From NCBI GenBank assembly GCA_937995335.1, contig CALKIH010000053.1, forward strand, positions 1 to 64,000: 64,000 nucleotides of DNA, written 5' to 3'. Made by a program: the position numbers and the translations under genes. The notes beneath the pieces are model-generated. The model was not told the DNA's origin. It saw only the letters and a list, made by a program, of their open reading frames with translations, and ran no database searches. The first letter of the stretch is position 1; every line of letters begins with the position of its first letter. This DNA is from UBA2357 sp002344625. Its GTDB lineage: Bacteria; Pseudomonadota; Gammaproteobacteria; Burkholderiales; Rhodocyclaceae. Positions 9,356 through 18,360 of the stretch are shown here, in pieces.

Positions 9356-10324
9356 ATGATGAAACCTGCTCGCGTCGTCCTACTGGGTGGTACCGGCTTC
9401 GTTGGAAGCGCCATTGCAAACCGATTGTCCGAAGCCGGCGTGTCCGTGCTGATACCCACGCGGCGACGCAGCCGCGCGGGCCACGTGCTGCTGCTGCCCA
9501 CGGTCGAGGTGGTCGAGGCCGACATCCACGACCCGGCCGCCCTCGAGCGCCTGTTCGCCGGCGCGGCTGCGGTGGTCAATCTCGTCGGCGTGCTCCACTC
9601 CAGGAGCGGCACCCCGTACGGCGCCGATTTCGCCCGGACGCACGTGGAGCTGGCGGAAAAGGTCGTGGCGGCATCCCGCAAGACCGGGGTGAAGACCCTG
9701 GTACATGTCAGCGCGCTCGGCGCCGATGCCAACGGACCGTCCGAGTATCAGCGTTCGAAAGCTGCGGGCGAGGCGGCCGTTCGCGCGGCCGGCAATGATC
9801 TCGCCTGGACGATTCTGCGTCCGTCGGTGCTCTTTGGCCGCGATGACCGCTTCCTCAACCTGTTCGCCAAGCTCGCCCGCCTGTTCCCGGTGCTGCCGCT
9901 GGCCGGCGCAGATGCGCGCTTTCAGCCGGTCTATGTGGAAGATGTCGCCGAAGTCGCATGGCGCTGCCTGACCGACGGGGACGCGGCCGGCCAGACCTTC
10001 GATGTCGCCGGCCCCACCGTGTATACCTTGCGGCAACTGGTCGAATACGTCGCCTCGCTGACGGGCAAGCGGCGGCCGATCTTCACGCTGTCCGAAAGCC
10101 TGGCGATGTTCCAGGCGCGGCTCATGGAGCTCGCCCCGACACCGCTGATGAGCCGCGACAATGTCCGCTCGATGCGCGCCGACAACGTGACCAGCAATGC
10201 ACCGCTGCCTTTCGGACTCGTACCGACTGCGCTCGAATCGGTGGCACCGGCCTACATCGCCAATCAAACCCTGCGCGGACGCTACTATCCGCTGCGCTGC
10301 CAGGCGCACCGAAACCAGGGCTGA
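9356..10324 (+). CDS. Complex I NDUFA9-like NAD(P)-binding protein
   Basis: This is a 322-residue atypical short-chain dehydrogenase with a Rossmann fold, GGTGFVGSAIANRL near residue 10 and a conserved SALGADANGPSEYQRSKA block (modified YxxxK). It belongs to the group annotated as complex I NDUFA9 subunit family proteins. In mitochondria that subunit is a structural NADPH-binding part of complex I; the bacterial role is not settled and no nuo gene is nearby. A tandem MM start lies at 9356. Its TGA shares one base with the ATG of cca, so the pair is translationally coupled. Confidence 0.85.
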   Translation: MMKPARVVLLGGTGFVGSAIANRLSEAGVSVLIPTRRRSRAGHVLLLPTVEVVEADIHDPAALERLFAGAAAVVNLVGVLHSRSGTPYGADFARTHVELAEKVVAASRKTGVKTLVHVSALGADANGPSEYQRSKAAGEAAVRAAGNDLAWTILRPSVLFGRDDRFLNLFAKLARLFPVLPLAGADARFQPVYVEDVAEVAWRCLTDGDAAGQTFDVAGPTVYTLRQLVEYVASLTGKRRPIFTLSESLAMFQARLMELAPTPLMSRDNVRSMRADNVTSNAPLPFGLVPTALESVAPAYIANQTLRGRYYPLRCQAHRNQG

Positions 10325-11550
10325 TGAAAACCTTCATGGTCGGCGGCGCGGTCCGCGACCGCCTCCTCGGGCTGAAGGTCACCGACCGCGACTGGGTGGT
10401 CGTGGGCTCCACGCCCGATGAGATGCTCGCGCGCGGCTTCCGGCCGGTGGGCAAGGACTTTCCGGTATTCCTCCATCCCGACACGCATGAGGAATACGCG
10501 CTGGCGCGCACCGAGCGCAAGACCGGCCAGGGCTACAAGGGTTTCACGTTCGATGCCGCCCCGGACGTCACCCTCGAAGAAGACCTGCTGCGCCGCGATC
10601 TCACCATCAACGCGATCGCCTGCGACGACGACGGCACCCTGATCGATCCGCACGGCGGGGCGGCCGACCTCGAACGACGCATATTCAGGCATGTCAGCGC
10701 CGCCTTCGGCGAGGACCCGGTGCGCATCCTGCGGGTTGCGCGCTTCGCCGCACGTTTCGCCGACTTCACCGTGGCCCCCGAAACCGCCGCGCTGATGCAG
10801 CGCATGGTCGAGCACGGCGAGGTCGATCACCTGGTCGCCGAACGGGTCTGGCAGGAGTTGGCGCGCGGCCTGATGGAATCGACCCCTTCGCGCATGATCA
10901 CGGTACTGCGCGAGTGCGGTGCGCTGGCGCGCATCCTGCCCGAGCTCGACCGCCTATTCGGCGTGCCTCAACCGGCCCGGCATCACCCCGAGATCGACAC
11001 CGGGGTACATGTACTCGCCGTCATCGACCATGCCGCCGCGACCGGACAACCGCTGGAAGTACGCTGGGCCTGCCTGCTTCACGATCTCGGCAAAGGCGAC
11101 ACCGCCCCCGAAACCTTGCCCCACCACTACGGGCACGAATCGCGCAGCGCCGAACATGCGCGCCGCGTTTCCGGACGCCTGAAGGCACCCGGCGAGTGTC
11201 GCGATCTGGCCGAGATGCTTGCACGCGAGCACGGACTCATCCACCAGGCGCCGCAATTGCGGCCTGCGACCATGGTCAAGCTGCTCGAACGCAGCGACGC
11301 CTTCAGGCGCCCGCAACGCTTCGAGCAGATGCTGGATGCGTGCGAATGCGACGCCCGGGGACGCCCCGGAAAGCCTCCCGAGCCCTATGTCGCCGCCGCC
11401 CTCTGGCGCAGCGCGCGTGCGGCCGCGGCGGCGGTCGATGCGGGTGCGCTGGCACGCGCCTGCGTCGACAAACGACTCATTCCCGAGAAAGTACACGCCG
11501 CGCGCGTGGCGGCGGTCAAGGCTACAATTGCGGAATTCCAACGATCCTGA
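10324..11550 (+). CDS. cca: Multifunctional CCA-adding protein
   Basis: CCA nucleotidyltransferase adds or repairs the 3' CCA of tRNA. The 408-residue product has the class II polymerase-beta head domain with GGAVRDRLLG and the catalytic TDRDW Asp pair, the neck region with RRDLTINAIA, and a C-terminal HD domain with LLHDLGKGDT. The HD domain marks the long form, which in related bacteria has phosphatase/phosphodiesterase activity. The start overlaps the preceding gene by one base. Confidence 0.95.
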   Translation: MKTFMVGGAVRDRLLGLKVTDRDWVVVGSTPDEMLARGFRPVGKDFPVFLHPDTHEEYALARTERKTGQGYKGFTFDAAPDVTLEEDLLRRDLTINAIACDDDGTLIDPHGGAADLERRIFRHVSAAFGEDPVRILRVARFAARFADFTVAPETAALMQRMVEHGEVDHLVAERVWQELARGLMESTPSRMITVLRECGALARILPELDRLFGVPQPARHHPEIDTGVHVLAVIDHAAATGQPLEVRWACLLHDLGKGDTAPETLPHHYGHESRSAEHARRVSGRLKAPGECRDLAEMLAREHGLIHQAPQLRPATMVKLLERSDAFRRPQRFEQMLDACECDARGRPGKPPEPYVAAALWRSARAAAAAVDAGALARACVDKRLIPEKVHAARVAAVKATIAEFQRS

Positions 11551-11582
11551 CCGAACGCCGGCGAATGTGCTCGCGGCGACGC

Positions 11583-11780
11583 TCAGATTGCGCGCAAAAT
11601 GAGCCAGGCCAGCAAGGACAGCAAGACCGTGGTGGCGAACGGAAATCTGTACGCCCGGCCCCTGAAGCGAACATTGAGATCGCCTGGCAACCGCCCGAAA
11701 CCCAGATGCCGCGACAAGGCATCGCGATAGAGTCCGGTGACGAGCACGAGCGTCACCACGACCAGAACCCATTTGAGCAT
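11583..11780 (-). CDS. DUF2905-type small membrane protein
   Basis: A 65-residue protein with two membrane segments (about 3-17 and 48-63) flanking the loop GFGRLPGDLNVRFRGRAYRFPF, which matches the GRLPGD...YFP-type loop I know from DUF2905 proteins. The function of the family is unknown. It starts at the ATG at 11780 and converges on cca, 32 bases away. The gst gene is divergent from it across 90 bases. Confidence 0.8.
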   Translation of the reverse strand: MLKWVLVVVTLVLVTGLYRDALSRHLGFGRLPGDLNVRFRGRAYRFPFATTVLLSLLAWLILRAI

Positions 11781-11870
11781 GCGTGCCCCCCACCGCGAAA
11801 GACCCATTAAACCCCGGCCGGGATCGAGACCGCAAATGCGGCCGAGCCCCGGCGTGCCAGAGCCTCGCAC

Positions 11871-12491
11871 ATGATCACGTTGTACACCTGGAGCACCCCG
11901 AACGGCAGGAAAGTCTCGATCGCGCTCGAAGAGCTCGCGCTGCCCTACGAGGTACGGCCTGTCGACATCAGCCGCAACGAGCAATTCGCCCCCGAGTTTC
12001 TGGCGCTCAATCCGAACAACAAGATTCCGGTCATCGTCGACACTGAGGGGCCCGAGGGCAAACCGATCACGGTGATCGAATCGGGCGCCATCCTGCTGTA
12101 TCTCGCGGGCAAGGCCGGCAAGCTGCTGCCGGCCGACCTGCGCAGCCGGCTCGAAGCGATCCAGTGGCTGATGTTCCAGATCGGCGGCGTGGGGCCGATG
12201 CTGGGGCAGGCACACCATTTTCTGCGCTTCGCCCCGGAGGTGATCCCGTATGCGATCGATCGCTATTCGAAGGAGGCCGCGCGCCTCTACGCCGTCCTCA
12301 ACGCCCGCCTGAGCACTCACGAATGGCTGGGCGGCACAAGCTATTCGATTGCCGACATTGCAACCTTCCCCTGGATTGCCCGCCATGACTGGCAGGGCAT
12401 CGACCTGAAGCGCTTTCCGGCGCTCAAGCGCTGGTTCGAGTGCGTCGCCGCGCGCCCCGCCGTACAACGCGGCATGGAGATCCCCAAGTGA
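11871..12491 (+). CDS. Glutathione S-transferase family protein
   Basis: A 206-residue protein with an N-terminal thioredoxin-like GST domain (LYTWSTPNGRKVSIALEEL, cis-Pro in NNKIPVIVD, glutathione-contacting ESGAILLYLA) and an all-helical C-terminal domain. The TPNG-KV start resembles the YfcG/Ure2-like group, which often acts as a disulfide reductase rather than a transferase. The substrate cannot be told from sequence. Its TGA overlaps the GTG start of the following hydrolase (GTGA), so the two are cotranslated. Confidence 0.9.
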   Translation: MITLYTWSTPNGRKVSIALEELALPYEVRPVDISRNEQFAPEFLALNPNNKIPVIVDTEGPEGKPITVIESGAILLYLAGKAGKLLPADLRSRLEAIQWLMFQIGGVGPMLGQAHHFLRFAPEVIPYAIDRYSKEAARLYAVLNARLSTHEWLGGTSYSIADIATFPWIARHDWQGIDLKRFPALKRWFECVAARPAVQRGMEIPK

Positions 12492-13303
12492 ACAGATCGC
12501 GCTTCGGCGAACTCGAAGTTCTTGTCCGCAGCCCGGAGGGCATGCCGGCCCGCGCCACGCCGCTGCTGTTCATACATGGCGCCTATACGGCCGCCTGGTG
12601 CTGGGACGAGTTTTTCCTGCCCTACTTCGCCGCGCGGGGTTATGGCAGCTATGCACTGTCGCTGTCGGGCCATGGCCACAGCCGCAGGCGCGGTCTGCTC
12701 GACAGCTTTTCGATCGCGGACTATGTGGCCGACGTCAAGGAAGTGGTCGCCGCGCTGCCCGCGCCACCGGTGCTGATCGGTCACTCGATGGGCGGCATGG
12801 TGGTACAGAAGTACCTCGAACAGAATGACACGCCGGCCGCGGTACTCCTGTGCTCGGTTCCGCCGCAGGGTCTGATGAGCTCGGCCTTCGGCCTGATGTT
12901 CAACAAACCCGGCATGCTGGCCGACCTCAACCGCATGATGGGCGGCGGTCAGCCGAACCTCGACAGCATTCGCGAGGCGCTCTTTCACCAACCGGTCGAG
13001 ACCGAACGCCTGCTCCGCTATGCCACGCTCTCGCAACCCGAATCGCATCGCGCGATCTGGGACATGACCTTGTTCAACCTCCCGCATGTATCGCGCGTGA
13101 AGCGCCCCCCGCTCTTGATCCTGGGTGCCGAACACGACCACCTGATCTCGCCGGCCCAAGTCGAGGTGACGGCATCGACATACGGCACCGACGCCCACAT
13201 CTTTGCGGGCATCGGCCACGGTGTGATGCTCGAGCAGGGCTGGGAAACGGTTGCGGCACACATCGCCGGCTGGCTGGAAACCACGCTCGGCCCTCAGCGG
13301 TAA
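12488..13303 (+). CDS. Alpha/beta hydrolase
   Basis: A 271-residue cytoplasmic alpha/beta hydrolase with oxyanion-hole FIHGAYTAAW, nucleophile elbow GHSMGG, an acid in ILGAEHDHL and a C-terminal catalytic His in GIGHGVMLE. The Ser-Asp-His triad is therefore complete. The start is the GTG at 12488, which overlaps the gst stop. Cotranslation with a GST suggests the two act together, but I cannot name the ester or other substrate. Confidence 0.88.
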   Translation: MNRSRFGELEVLVRSPEGMPARATPLLFIHGAYTAAWCWDEFFLPYFAARGYGSYALSLSGHGHSRRRGLLDSFSIADYVADVKEVVAALPAPPVLIGHSMGGMVVQKYLEQNDTPAAVLLCSVPPQGLMSSAFGLMFNKPGMLADLNRMMGGGQPNLDSIREALFHQPVETERLLRYATLSQPESHRAIWDMTLFNLPHVSRVKRPPLLILGAEHDHLISPAQVEVTASTYGTDAHIFAGIGHGVMLEQGWETVAAHIAGWLETTLGPQR

Positions 13304-13323
13304 GCCGCGCTCGCGGCGCCGCG

Positions 13324-14481
13324 CTACAGCGTATGCAGGCGATCGCCGCGCATGAAACCGAGCAAGGGCATGTCGATGCCCTTGCCCAGCGCCAGCACCT
13401 TGAAGAGCTCGCCCATCTCCTGCGGGGTGGTCAGGCGTTGGACTGCGCGGGCGGCCCTGATGTAGTCCGCTCCGGTCTCGGGTCCCCGCCTGGCCAGGCA
13501 TTCCAGAATGCCGCAATTGAACAGAAACGCCGCCTGAGTCGTATAGCCCAGCACCTCCAGGCCCGCTTCGAAGCCGGCTTCGGCCACCGCGGTGAAATCG
13601 ACGAAGGCGGTGATGTCATTCAAACCCGGCCACAGGAAGGGATCGCCGTGGGCATGGTGGCGGTAGTAGCACAGCAGCGTGCCGCTCGCGCGCGAGGGCA
13701 GGTAGTACTCGGCGCGCGGGTAACCGTAATCGACGAGAAGCAACGCGCCGACCGCCAGACGATGCGCCAGCTCGGCCACCCACGCCTGACCGGCCAGATT
13801 GATTTCGGTCACATACTCGCCCTGGTCCGGCATCGGCAGCTCGAGCGCGCGCGCCGCCTCGAGCACCCGACCCGTGGCCTCGACGTCCGCCCAGCGCAAT
13901 GCGCCCGCCCCGTCCACGGCGACGCCGCGCTCGAACAAGCCGCCGCCACGTGCAACCACAAGATGGGCCGGCATCACATCGAGGACTTCGTTGGCGACCA
14001 ATACCCCCGAAAAGCGCTCCGGCAGGCTGTCGAGCCAGCGCACCCGGCTGGCCAGGTGCGGCACTTTGCTTGCCAGGGTGTCGAACTGGCGTTCGCGCAG
14101 CTCGCCCGACAATTCGAGGATGTCATAGCGCAGCGGCAGCTCGCCGCGACGCTCGAGCTCGAGCAGCAGGTCGGCGGCGAGCAGACCCGTGCCGGCGCCG
14201 ACCTCGATCACGTGCGGCGCGCTCGCAGCCTGGACCTGCGCCACCTGGGCAGCCAAGGCCTGGCCAAACAGAGGGGTCAGTTCAGGCGATGTGATGAAAT
14301 CACCACCGGCGCCGAACTTTCGCGCACCGCCGCTGTAGTAGCCGATACCCGGCGCATACAGTGCAAGCTCCATGTAGCGTGCGAAACTGATCCAGCCGAG
14401 CGCGGCGATCTCGGAACGCACACGCTCGGTAAGGCAGGCACTCTGGGCGAGCGCATCGGAAGTCGGGGGGGGCAGGTTCAT
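13324..14481 (-). CDS. SAM-dependent methyltransferase, MidA/NDUFAF7 family
   Basis: A 385-residue member of the family of NDUFAF7, which in mitochondria dimethylates an arginine of complex I; the bacterial target is unproven. Visible markers are the N-terminal ISFARYMELALYAPGIGYYSGG, GDFITSPELTPLFG, the SAM-binding VIEVGAGTGLLAADLL and VLVANEVLDVMPAHL. The start at 14481 gives the normal start MNLPPPTSDAL; longer in-frame extensions lack support. It is divergent from the SDR gene. A second complex-I-linked family (NDUFA9-like) lies 4 kb away. Confidence 0.88.
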   Translation of the reverse strand: MNLPPPTSDALAQSACLTERVRSEIAALGWISFARYMELALYAPGIGYYSGGARKFGAGGDFITSPELTPLFGQALAAQVAQVQAASAPHVIEVGAGTGLLAADLLLELERRGELPLRYDILELSGELRERQFDTLASKVPHLASRVRWLDSLPERFSGVLVANEVLDVMPAHLVVARGGGLFERGVAVDGAGALRWADVEATGRVLEAARALELPMPDQGEYVTEINLAGQAWVAELAHRLAVGALLLVDYGYPRAEYYLPSRASGTLLCYYRHHAHGDPFLWPGLNDITAFVDFTAVAEAGFEAGLEVLGYTTQAAFLFNCGILECLARRGPETGADYIRAARAVQRLTTPQEMGELFKVLALGKGIDMPLLGFMRGDRLHTL

Positions 14482-14597
14482 TGCGGGCCAGCGAGCGAAA
14501 AGCGGCATTCTAGCGCCTGAAGCACTGGCCGCGCCGCCCCCGCGGCACACGGCTCGACGACACGACACCAACCGACACGCATGCGGAAAACCCATCG

Positions 14598-15347
14598 ATG
14601 ACCCCACTGCAATCCCGTCCCGTCATGCTGATCACCGGCGCGGCCAGACGCATAGGCGCCCGGATCGCGCGCGAACTCCATGCCGCGGGAGCCGATGTCG
14701 TGCTCCATTACCACCGGTCGGCCGGCGACGCGCAAGCGCTTGCGGCCGAGTTGAACGCCACCCGTCGCGATTCGGCGACGACCGTGGCGGGAGACCTCAA
14801 GGAAGACGGCGTGCCGGAGTCGGCCATCGCCGCGGTGATCGCCCGCCACCAGCGTCTCGACGCGCTGATCAACAATGCCTCGAGCTTCTACCCGACGCCG
14901 ATCGGCACGATCGACTCGCGCGCCTGGACCGATCTGATCGGCTCCAACCTCAAGGCGCCACTGTTTCTCGCGCAGGCCGCGGCGCCGCATCTGGCGCTCA
15001 CGCGCGGCGTCATCGTCAACATCATCGACATTCACGCCGAACGCCCGCTGCGCAACTATCCGGTCTACTGCGCAGCCAAGGCCGGGCTGCTGGGCCTCAC
15101 ACGGTCGCTGGCCATCGAATTGGCGCCGGAAATCAGAGTGAACGGCGTCTCGCCGGGCCCGATCGAATGGCCGGACGATCACCAGTTCTCGCCTGCCGAA
15201 CGTGCCGAGATCATCGCCCACACCTTGCTCAAGCGCGCAGGCCAACCCGCCGACATCGCCCGCGCGGTGCGTTTCCTGGTGTTCGACGCGCCCTACGTGA
15301 CCGGCCAGACCCTCGCCGTCGACGGCGGGCGGAACGCTCATCTATGA
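14598..15347 (+). CDS. Pteridine reductase-like short-chain dehydrogenase
   Basis: A 249-residue SDR with the cofactor motif ITGAARRIGARIA, in which the Arg-Arg in place of the usual Gly-rich loop marks the NADPH-dependent pteridine reductase/FolM branch. NNASSFYPTPIG, catalytic Tyr-Lys in YPVYCAAKAG and SPGPIEWPDD follow. Such enzymes reduce dihydrofolate or dihydropterins. The length is normal. It is divergent from the methyltransferase gene and lies 79 bases before ttcA. Confidence 0.85.
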   Translation: MTPLQSRPVMLITGAARRIGARIARELHAAGADVVLHYHRSAGDAQALAAELNATRRDSATTVAGDLKEDGVPESAIAAVIARHQRLDALINNASSFYPTPIGTIDSRAWTDLIGSNLKAPLFLAQAAAPHLALTRGVIVNIIDIHAERPLRNYPVYCAAKAGLLGLTRSLAIELAPEIRVNGVSPGPIEWPDDHQFSPAERAEIIAHTLLKRAGQPADIARAVRFLVFDAPYVTGQTLAVDGGRNAHL

Positions 15348-15394
15348 CCAAGTTGCAATGCAGCAATCCACATCGACCGATCAATACATCGGCG

Positions 15395-15400
15395 TATAAT
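15395..15400 (+). promoter_or_regulatory. Candidate -10 element upstream of ttcA
   Basis: A perfect TATAAT hexamer stands 27 bases before the ttcA start. A good -35 is not visible at the proper distance (ATCGAC at 17 bases), so this is only a candidate promoter. Confidence 0.3.
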
Positions 15401-15426
15401 CCGAGCATCTCGCCTGGATTTTCGTC

Positions 15427-16407
15427 GTGACCGCACTTACGCCCCCCGCCGAAACGGCCGACAGCCGCTTCTCGAACACTTTCCTGCGGCTCAAGAAGAA
15501 GCTCGAGCGCAGCGTGGGCGAGGCGATCGCCGCGTTCAACATGATCGAGGACGGCGACGTCGTCATGGTGTGCATGTCGGGCGGCAAGGACTCCTACACC
15601 CTGTTGTCGTGTTTGATGGCCTTGCGCGAGCGCGCGCCGGTCGGTTTCCGTCTGGTCGCGATGAATCTCGACCAGCGCCAGCCTGGCTTTCCCGCCGATG
15701 TCCTGCCCGCCTATTTCGAATCCATCGGGATCGAGTACCGCATCGTCACCGAAGACACTTATTCGATCGTCAAGGACAAGATCCCCGAGGGCAAGACCAC
15801 CTGCTCGCTCTGCTCGCGGTTGCGACGCGGCATCATCTACCGCACCGCGCGCGAACTCGGCGCGACCAAGATCGCCCTCGGCCATCATCGCGACGACATT
15901 CTCGAAACCTTCTTTCTCAACCTGTTCTTCGGCGGCCACATCAAGGCGATGCCGCCCAAGCTCGTCAGCGACGACGGCGAGCACATCGTGATTCGCCCGC
16001 TCGCGCACTGTGTCGAGAGCGACATCATCCGGTTCGCCCGCACCATGAATTTCCCGATCATTCCGTGCAATCTGTGCGGTTCGCAGGAGAACGCCCAGCG
16101 CAGGCAGATCAAGGCCATGCTGCAGGGCTGGGAACGGGAACACCCCGGCAGGATCGCGTCGATCTTCACCGCACTGGGCAACGTCGTCCCCTCGCACCTC
16201 GCCGACGCAGGGCTTTTCGACTTCAAGAGCCTCAAACCAGGCGTGCCGGCCGACGAAGGCGACACGGTGTTCGACCCGCCGCAACTCGCGCCGGCACCGG
16301 CTTTTCCAGTCAGCATCATGCACGCGTTCGATACGCACACCCGCACCGACGTCGGCCCCCTCTTGCACACCGCGGACGGAGCGGACAAACTTGCAGGCAT
16401 GCTGTGA
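15427..16407 (+). CDS. ttcA: tRNA 2-thiocytidine biosynthesis protein TtcA
   Basis: TtcA thiolates cytidine 32 of certain tRNAs using ATP and an Fe-S cluster. The 326-residue protein has the PP-loop CMSGGKDSYTLL, the Cys pair of TTCSLCSRLRRG and the further Cys residues in IPCNLCGSQ that hold the cluster, plus GHHRDDILETFFLN. The start is a GTG at 15427, just after TTCGTC; no better start exists in frame. Length is slightly above E. coli TtcA. Confidence 0.94.
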   Translation: MTALTPPAETADSRFSNTFLRLKKKLERSVGEAIAAFNMIEDGDVVMVCMSGGKDSYTLLSCLMALRERAPVGFRLVAMNLDQRQPGFPADVLPAYFESIGIEYRIVTEDTYSIVKDKIPEGKTTCSLCSRLRRGIIYRTARELGATKIALGHHRDDILETFFLNLFFGGHIKAMPPKLVSDDGEHIVIRPLAHCVESDIIRFARTMNFPIIPCNLCGSQENAQRRQIKAMLQGWEREHPGRIASIFTALGNVVPSHLADAGLFDFKSLKPGVPADEGDTVFDPPQLAPAPAFPVSIMHAFDTHTRTDVGPLLHTADGADKLAGML

Positions 16408-16459
16408 TGACCGCGCAGGCCTTCGGACCTCCGCCCACCAACTGACCGCCCCCACGCAC

Positions 16460-17332
16460 ATGGCCGATCGAAAGAACCTATGCGTCATCGCCGCCGAAAT
16501 CGTGGGCAGCCCGAGCCTGGACGCGGCACTCGGGGCGCTCGAGGCTCGTCATGCGGTCGACCGGGCGCTGCGGCGTGTCGATCTTGCCGTGGAGGCGAAC
16601 AAGGGCACATCCTTCGGCCGTGACGGCACACGCGTCACGGCCACGTTCGAGCGCTCGGAACTCGCCGTGTTGGCCGTCTGCGAAATGCTGGAGCGGGTGA
16701 GCAGCCTGCCACCGCTGGCGGGCAAGCGTCTCGGCATCCGGGCCGGGGTGCACTACGGCCAGATGGAGTTCGGCGGCGAGACACCGGTCGGGGAAGGCCT
16801 GGACGTGGCGCTGCGGCTCATGAAGGCCGCAGAGGGCGGCGAGGCGCTGGCCACGGGCGCTGCCGTGATTTTGCTCCCGGCCACGACACGGCATTTCTCG
16901 CGGCTGGAGGCCGGTGGCCGCCCGGCGCTGCAGGATCTCGAATGGCCGCTCCATACCATCACGCGCCAGGCCGAAGTCGTCGTCTCGCTGCCGCCGGCAA
17001 GCCGTTTGACCCAGCGTCTCAAGGTCAGGCATCAGAACGAAGTCGTGTTTCTCGATGATCAGCGCCCGATACTGCTGCTCGGACGCGAGCTGGGCAACGA
17101 TGTGGTGATCATGGATCCGCGCGCCTCGCGCCAGCACTGCCGCATCGAACGCCGCCGCGAGGGCTTCTCGCTGATCGACTACAGCAGCAACGGCTGCTAT
17201 GTGGTCGAGGAAAGCAGCGCGGAACGCCGCGTTCGCAAGAGCGAAACCGCGATCGTGGGCCCCGGCCGGATCGGTTGCGGCTTTTCGGCGAGCGAGGTCG
17301 AACGCGACCTGGTTTTCTTCGAGGTCGTCTGA
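16460..17332 (+). CDS. Cyclase-homology domain fused to FHA domain (probably not catalytic)
   Basis: A 290-residue two-domain protein. Residues 1 to about 175 resemble a class III adenylate/guanylate cyclase homology domain, with GIRAGVHYGQMEFGG and GEGLDVALRLMKAAEGGE. Residues about 195-285 form an FHA domain: ILLLGRELGNDVVIMDPRASRQHCRIERR, then DYSSNGCYV. FHA domains bind phosphothreonine. The cyclase part lacks the usual first metal Asp (AAEIVG where FADIVG is normal), the DYxxxG motif and the Asn/Arg of VNxAARL, so nucleotide cyclisation is unlikely. It may be a phospho-dependent adaptor. The start is the ATG at 16460. Confidence 0.75.
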   Translation: MADRKNLCVIAAEIVGSPSLDAALGALEARHAVDRALRRVDLAVEANKGTSFGRDGTRVTATFERSELAVLAVCEMLERVSSLPPLAGKRLGIRAGVHYGQMEFGGETPVGEGLDVALRLMKAAEGGEALATGAAVILLPATTRHFSRLEAGGRPALQDLEWPLHTITRQAEVVVSLPPASRLTQRLKVRHQNEVVFLDDQRPILLLGRELGNDVVIMDPRASRQHCRIERRREGFSLIDYSSNGCYVVEESSAERRVRKSETAIVGPGRIGCGFSASEVERDLVFFEVV

Positions 17333-17408
17333 GCCCCCGGCCTGCGCCCCTGAATCCTCGAACGGCGCTGACACCCGGGCATCAGGACCGCATCGATCAC
17401 AACCTCCC

Positions 17409-17831
17409 ATGAGCACCATGCTCGCGATGGATCAAGGCACGGCGCTTGCCGCGCTCGCCGCCTTGTTCACGTCGGGCTTTCTTTCGGCAACGCTGCTGCC
17501 GGGAAACTCCGAGATCGCGCTGTTCGCAACGCTCCGGTCGTTTCCCGAGCTCGTGGCGAGCGCGCTCGTCGCGGTCACACTCGGCAACACGCTGGGCGGA
17601 ATGAGCACCTACCTGCTCGCCCGGCTCCTGCCCAGGCGTGCCCAGCTCACGCGCCTCGCCTGGCTGCAGCGGCACGGATCGGCAGCGCTGGCACTTGCGT
17701 GGCTGCCGATCGTCGGCGACGGCCTGTGCGCCGCGGCCGGCTGGCTGCGCCTGCCATGGCTGGCCTGCATGATATGGATGGCGGCCGGCAAGGCGCTGCG
17801 CTATCTTTTGGTCACGCTGGCCGTCATCTGA
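17409..17831 (+). CDS. YqaA-like small inner-membrane protein
   Basis: A 140-residue protein with several hydrophobic segments and the VTLGNTLGGMSTYLLARLLPRR motif shared with the YqaA/DedA-like group (SNARE-associated type). A second part contains LAWLPIVGDGLCAAAGWLRLPW. The function of YqaA proteins is not established; relatives act in membrane lipid transport. The start at 17409 (MSTMLAMDQGT) gives a normal length. It ends 16 bases before the RidA-family gene and may be cotranscribed with it. Confidence 0.7.
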   Translation: MSTMLAMDQGTALAALAALFTSGFLSATLLPGNSEIALFATLRSFPELVASALVAVTLGNTLGGMSTYLLARLLPRRAQLTRLAWLQRHGSAALALAWLPIVGDGLCAAAGWLRLPWLACMIWMAAGKALRYLLVTLAVI

Positions 17832-17847
17832 AGAATGGGAGTCCTCC

Positions 17848-18195
17848 ATGAGCATCGAACGCATCGGCACCACCGCGCGCTATTCCGATATCGTCATTCA
17901 CAACCAGACCGCCTATCTGGTCGAGGTGCCGGTGAGCGAGAACACCCCGATAGCCGAGCAGACCCGGGAAATCCTGGCCAGTTTCGACAGACAGTTGGCA
18001 CGCATCGGGAGTCACCACGGCCGCATCCTGTCGGCCACCATCTACCTGATCGACATGGCCGATTACGACGCAATGAACACCGTCTGGGACGCGTGGCTGG
18101 CCGCCGGCACCGCCCCCTCGCGCGCCTGCGTCAAGGTCGCGGGTCTCGCGCATCCGGGCTGGCGGGTCGAGATCGCGCTGATCGCCGCCGTGTGA
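17848..18195 (+). CDS. RidA family protein
   Basis: RidA-type enzymes hydrolyse reactive enamine/imine intermediates released by PLP enzymes such as threonine dehydratase. The 115-residue protein has the family length, SATIYLIDMADYDAMNTVWDAW, and the C-terminal SRACVKVAG...WRVEIALIAAV block with the conserved Arg and Glu. A GGGAG ribosome-binding site precedes the ATG at 17848. ilvA lies 11 kb away, so a link with it is only by family logic. Confidence 0.88.
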   Translation: MSIERIGTTARYSDIVIHNQTAYLVEVPVSENTPIAEQTREILASFDRQLARIGSHHGRILSATIYLIDMADYDAMNTVWDAWLAAGTAPSRACVKVAGLAHPGWRVEIALIAAV

Positions 18196-18360
18196 GCCGC
18201 TTCAGGGAATTTCGGCTGATTTGCGCAGTCACACTGGGCGCGCCTCAGAAGCATTGAAAATCAATACCCTAGAAGCGTCGTGGGCATTGTTGCATAGCGG
18301 CATCGGGGCGCGATACGCTACAATACGAGGCTTTTCTGTCGTCCATCCCCGGAACGTGCC

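Noticed and set aside
13304..13323. A G+C-rich inverted repeat between the hydrolase and methyltransferase genes as terminator
   Set aside because: The gap is only 20 bases and the pairing GCCGCG/CGCGGC is what random high-G+C sequence gives; no T-run.
18319..18324. TACAAT upstream of the DUF3683 oxidoreductase as a full sigma-70 promoter
   Set aside because: The nearest TTG-type -35 elements are 23 or more bases away, so the spacing is wrong. I mention it only as a possible -10.
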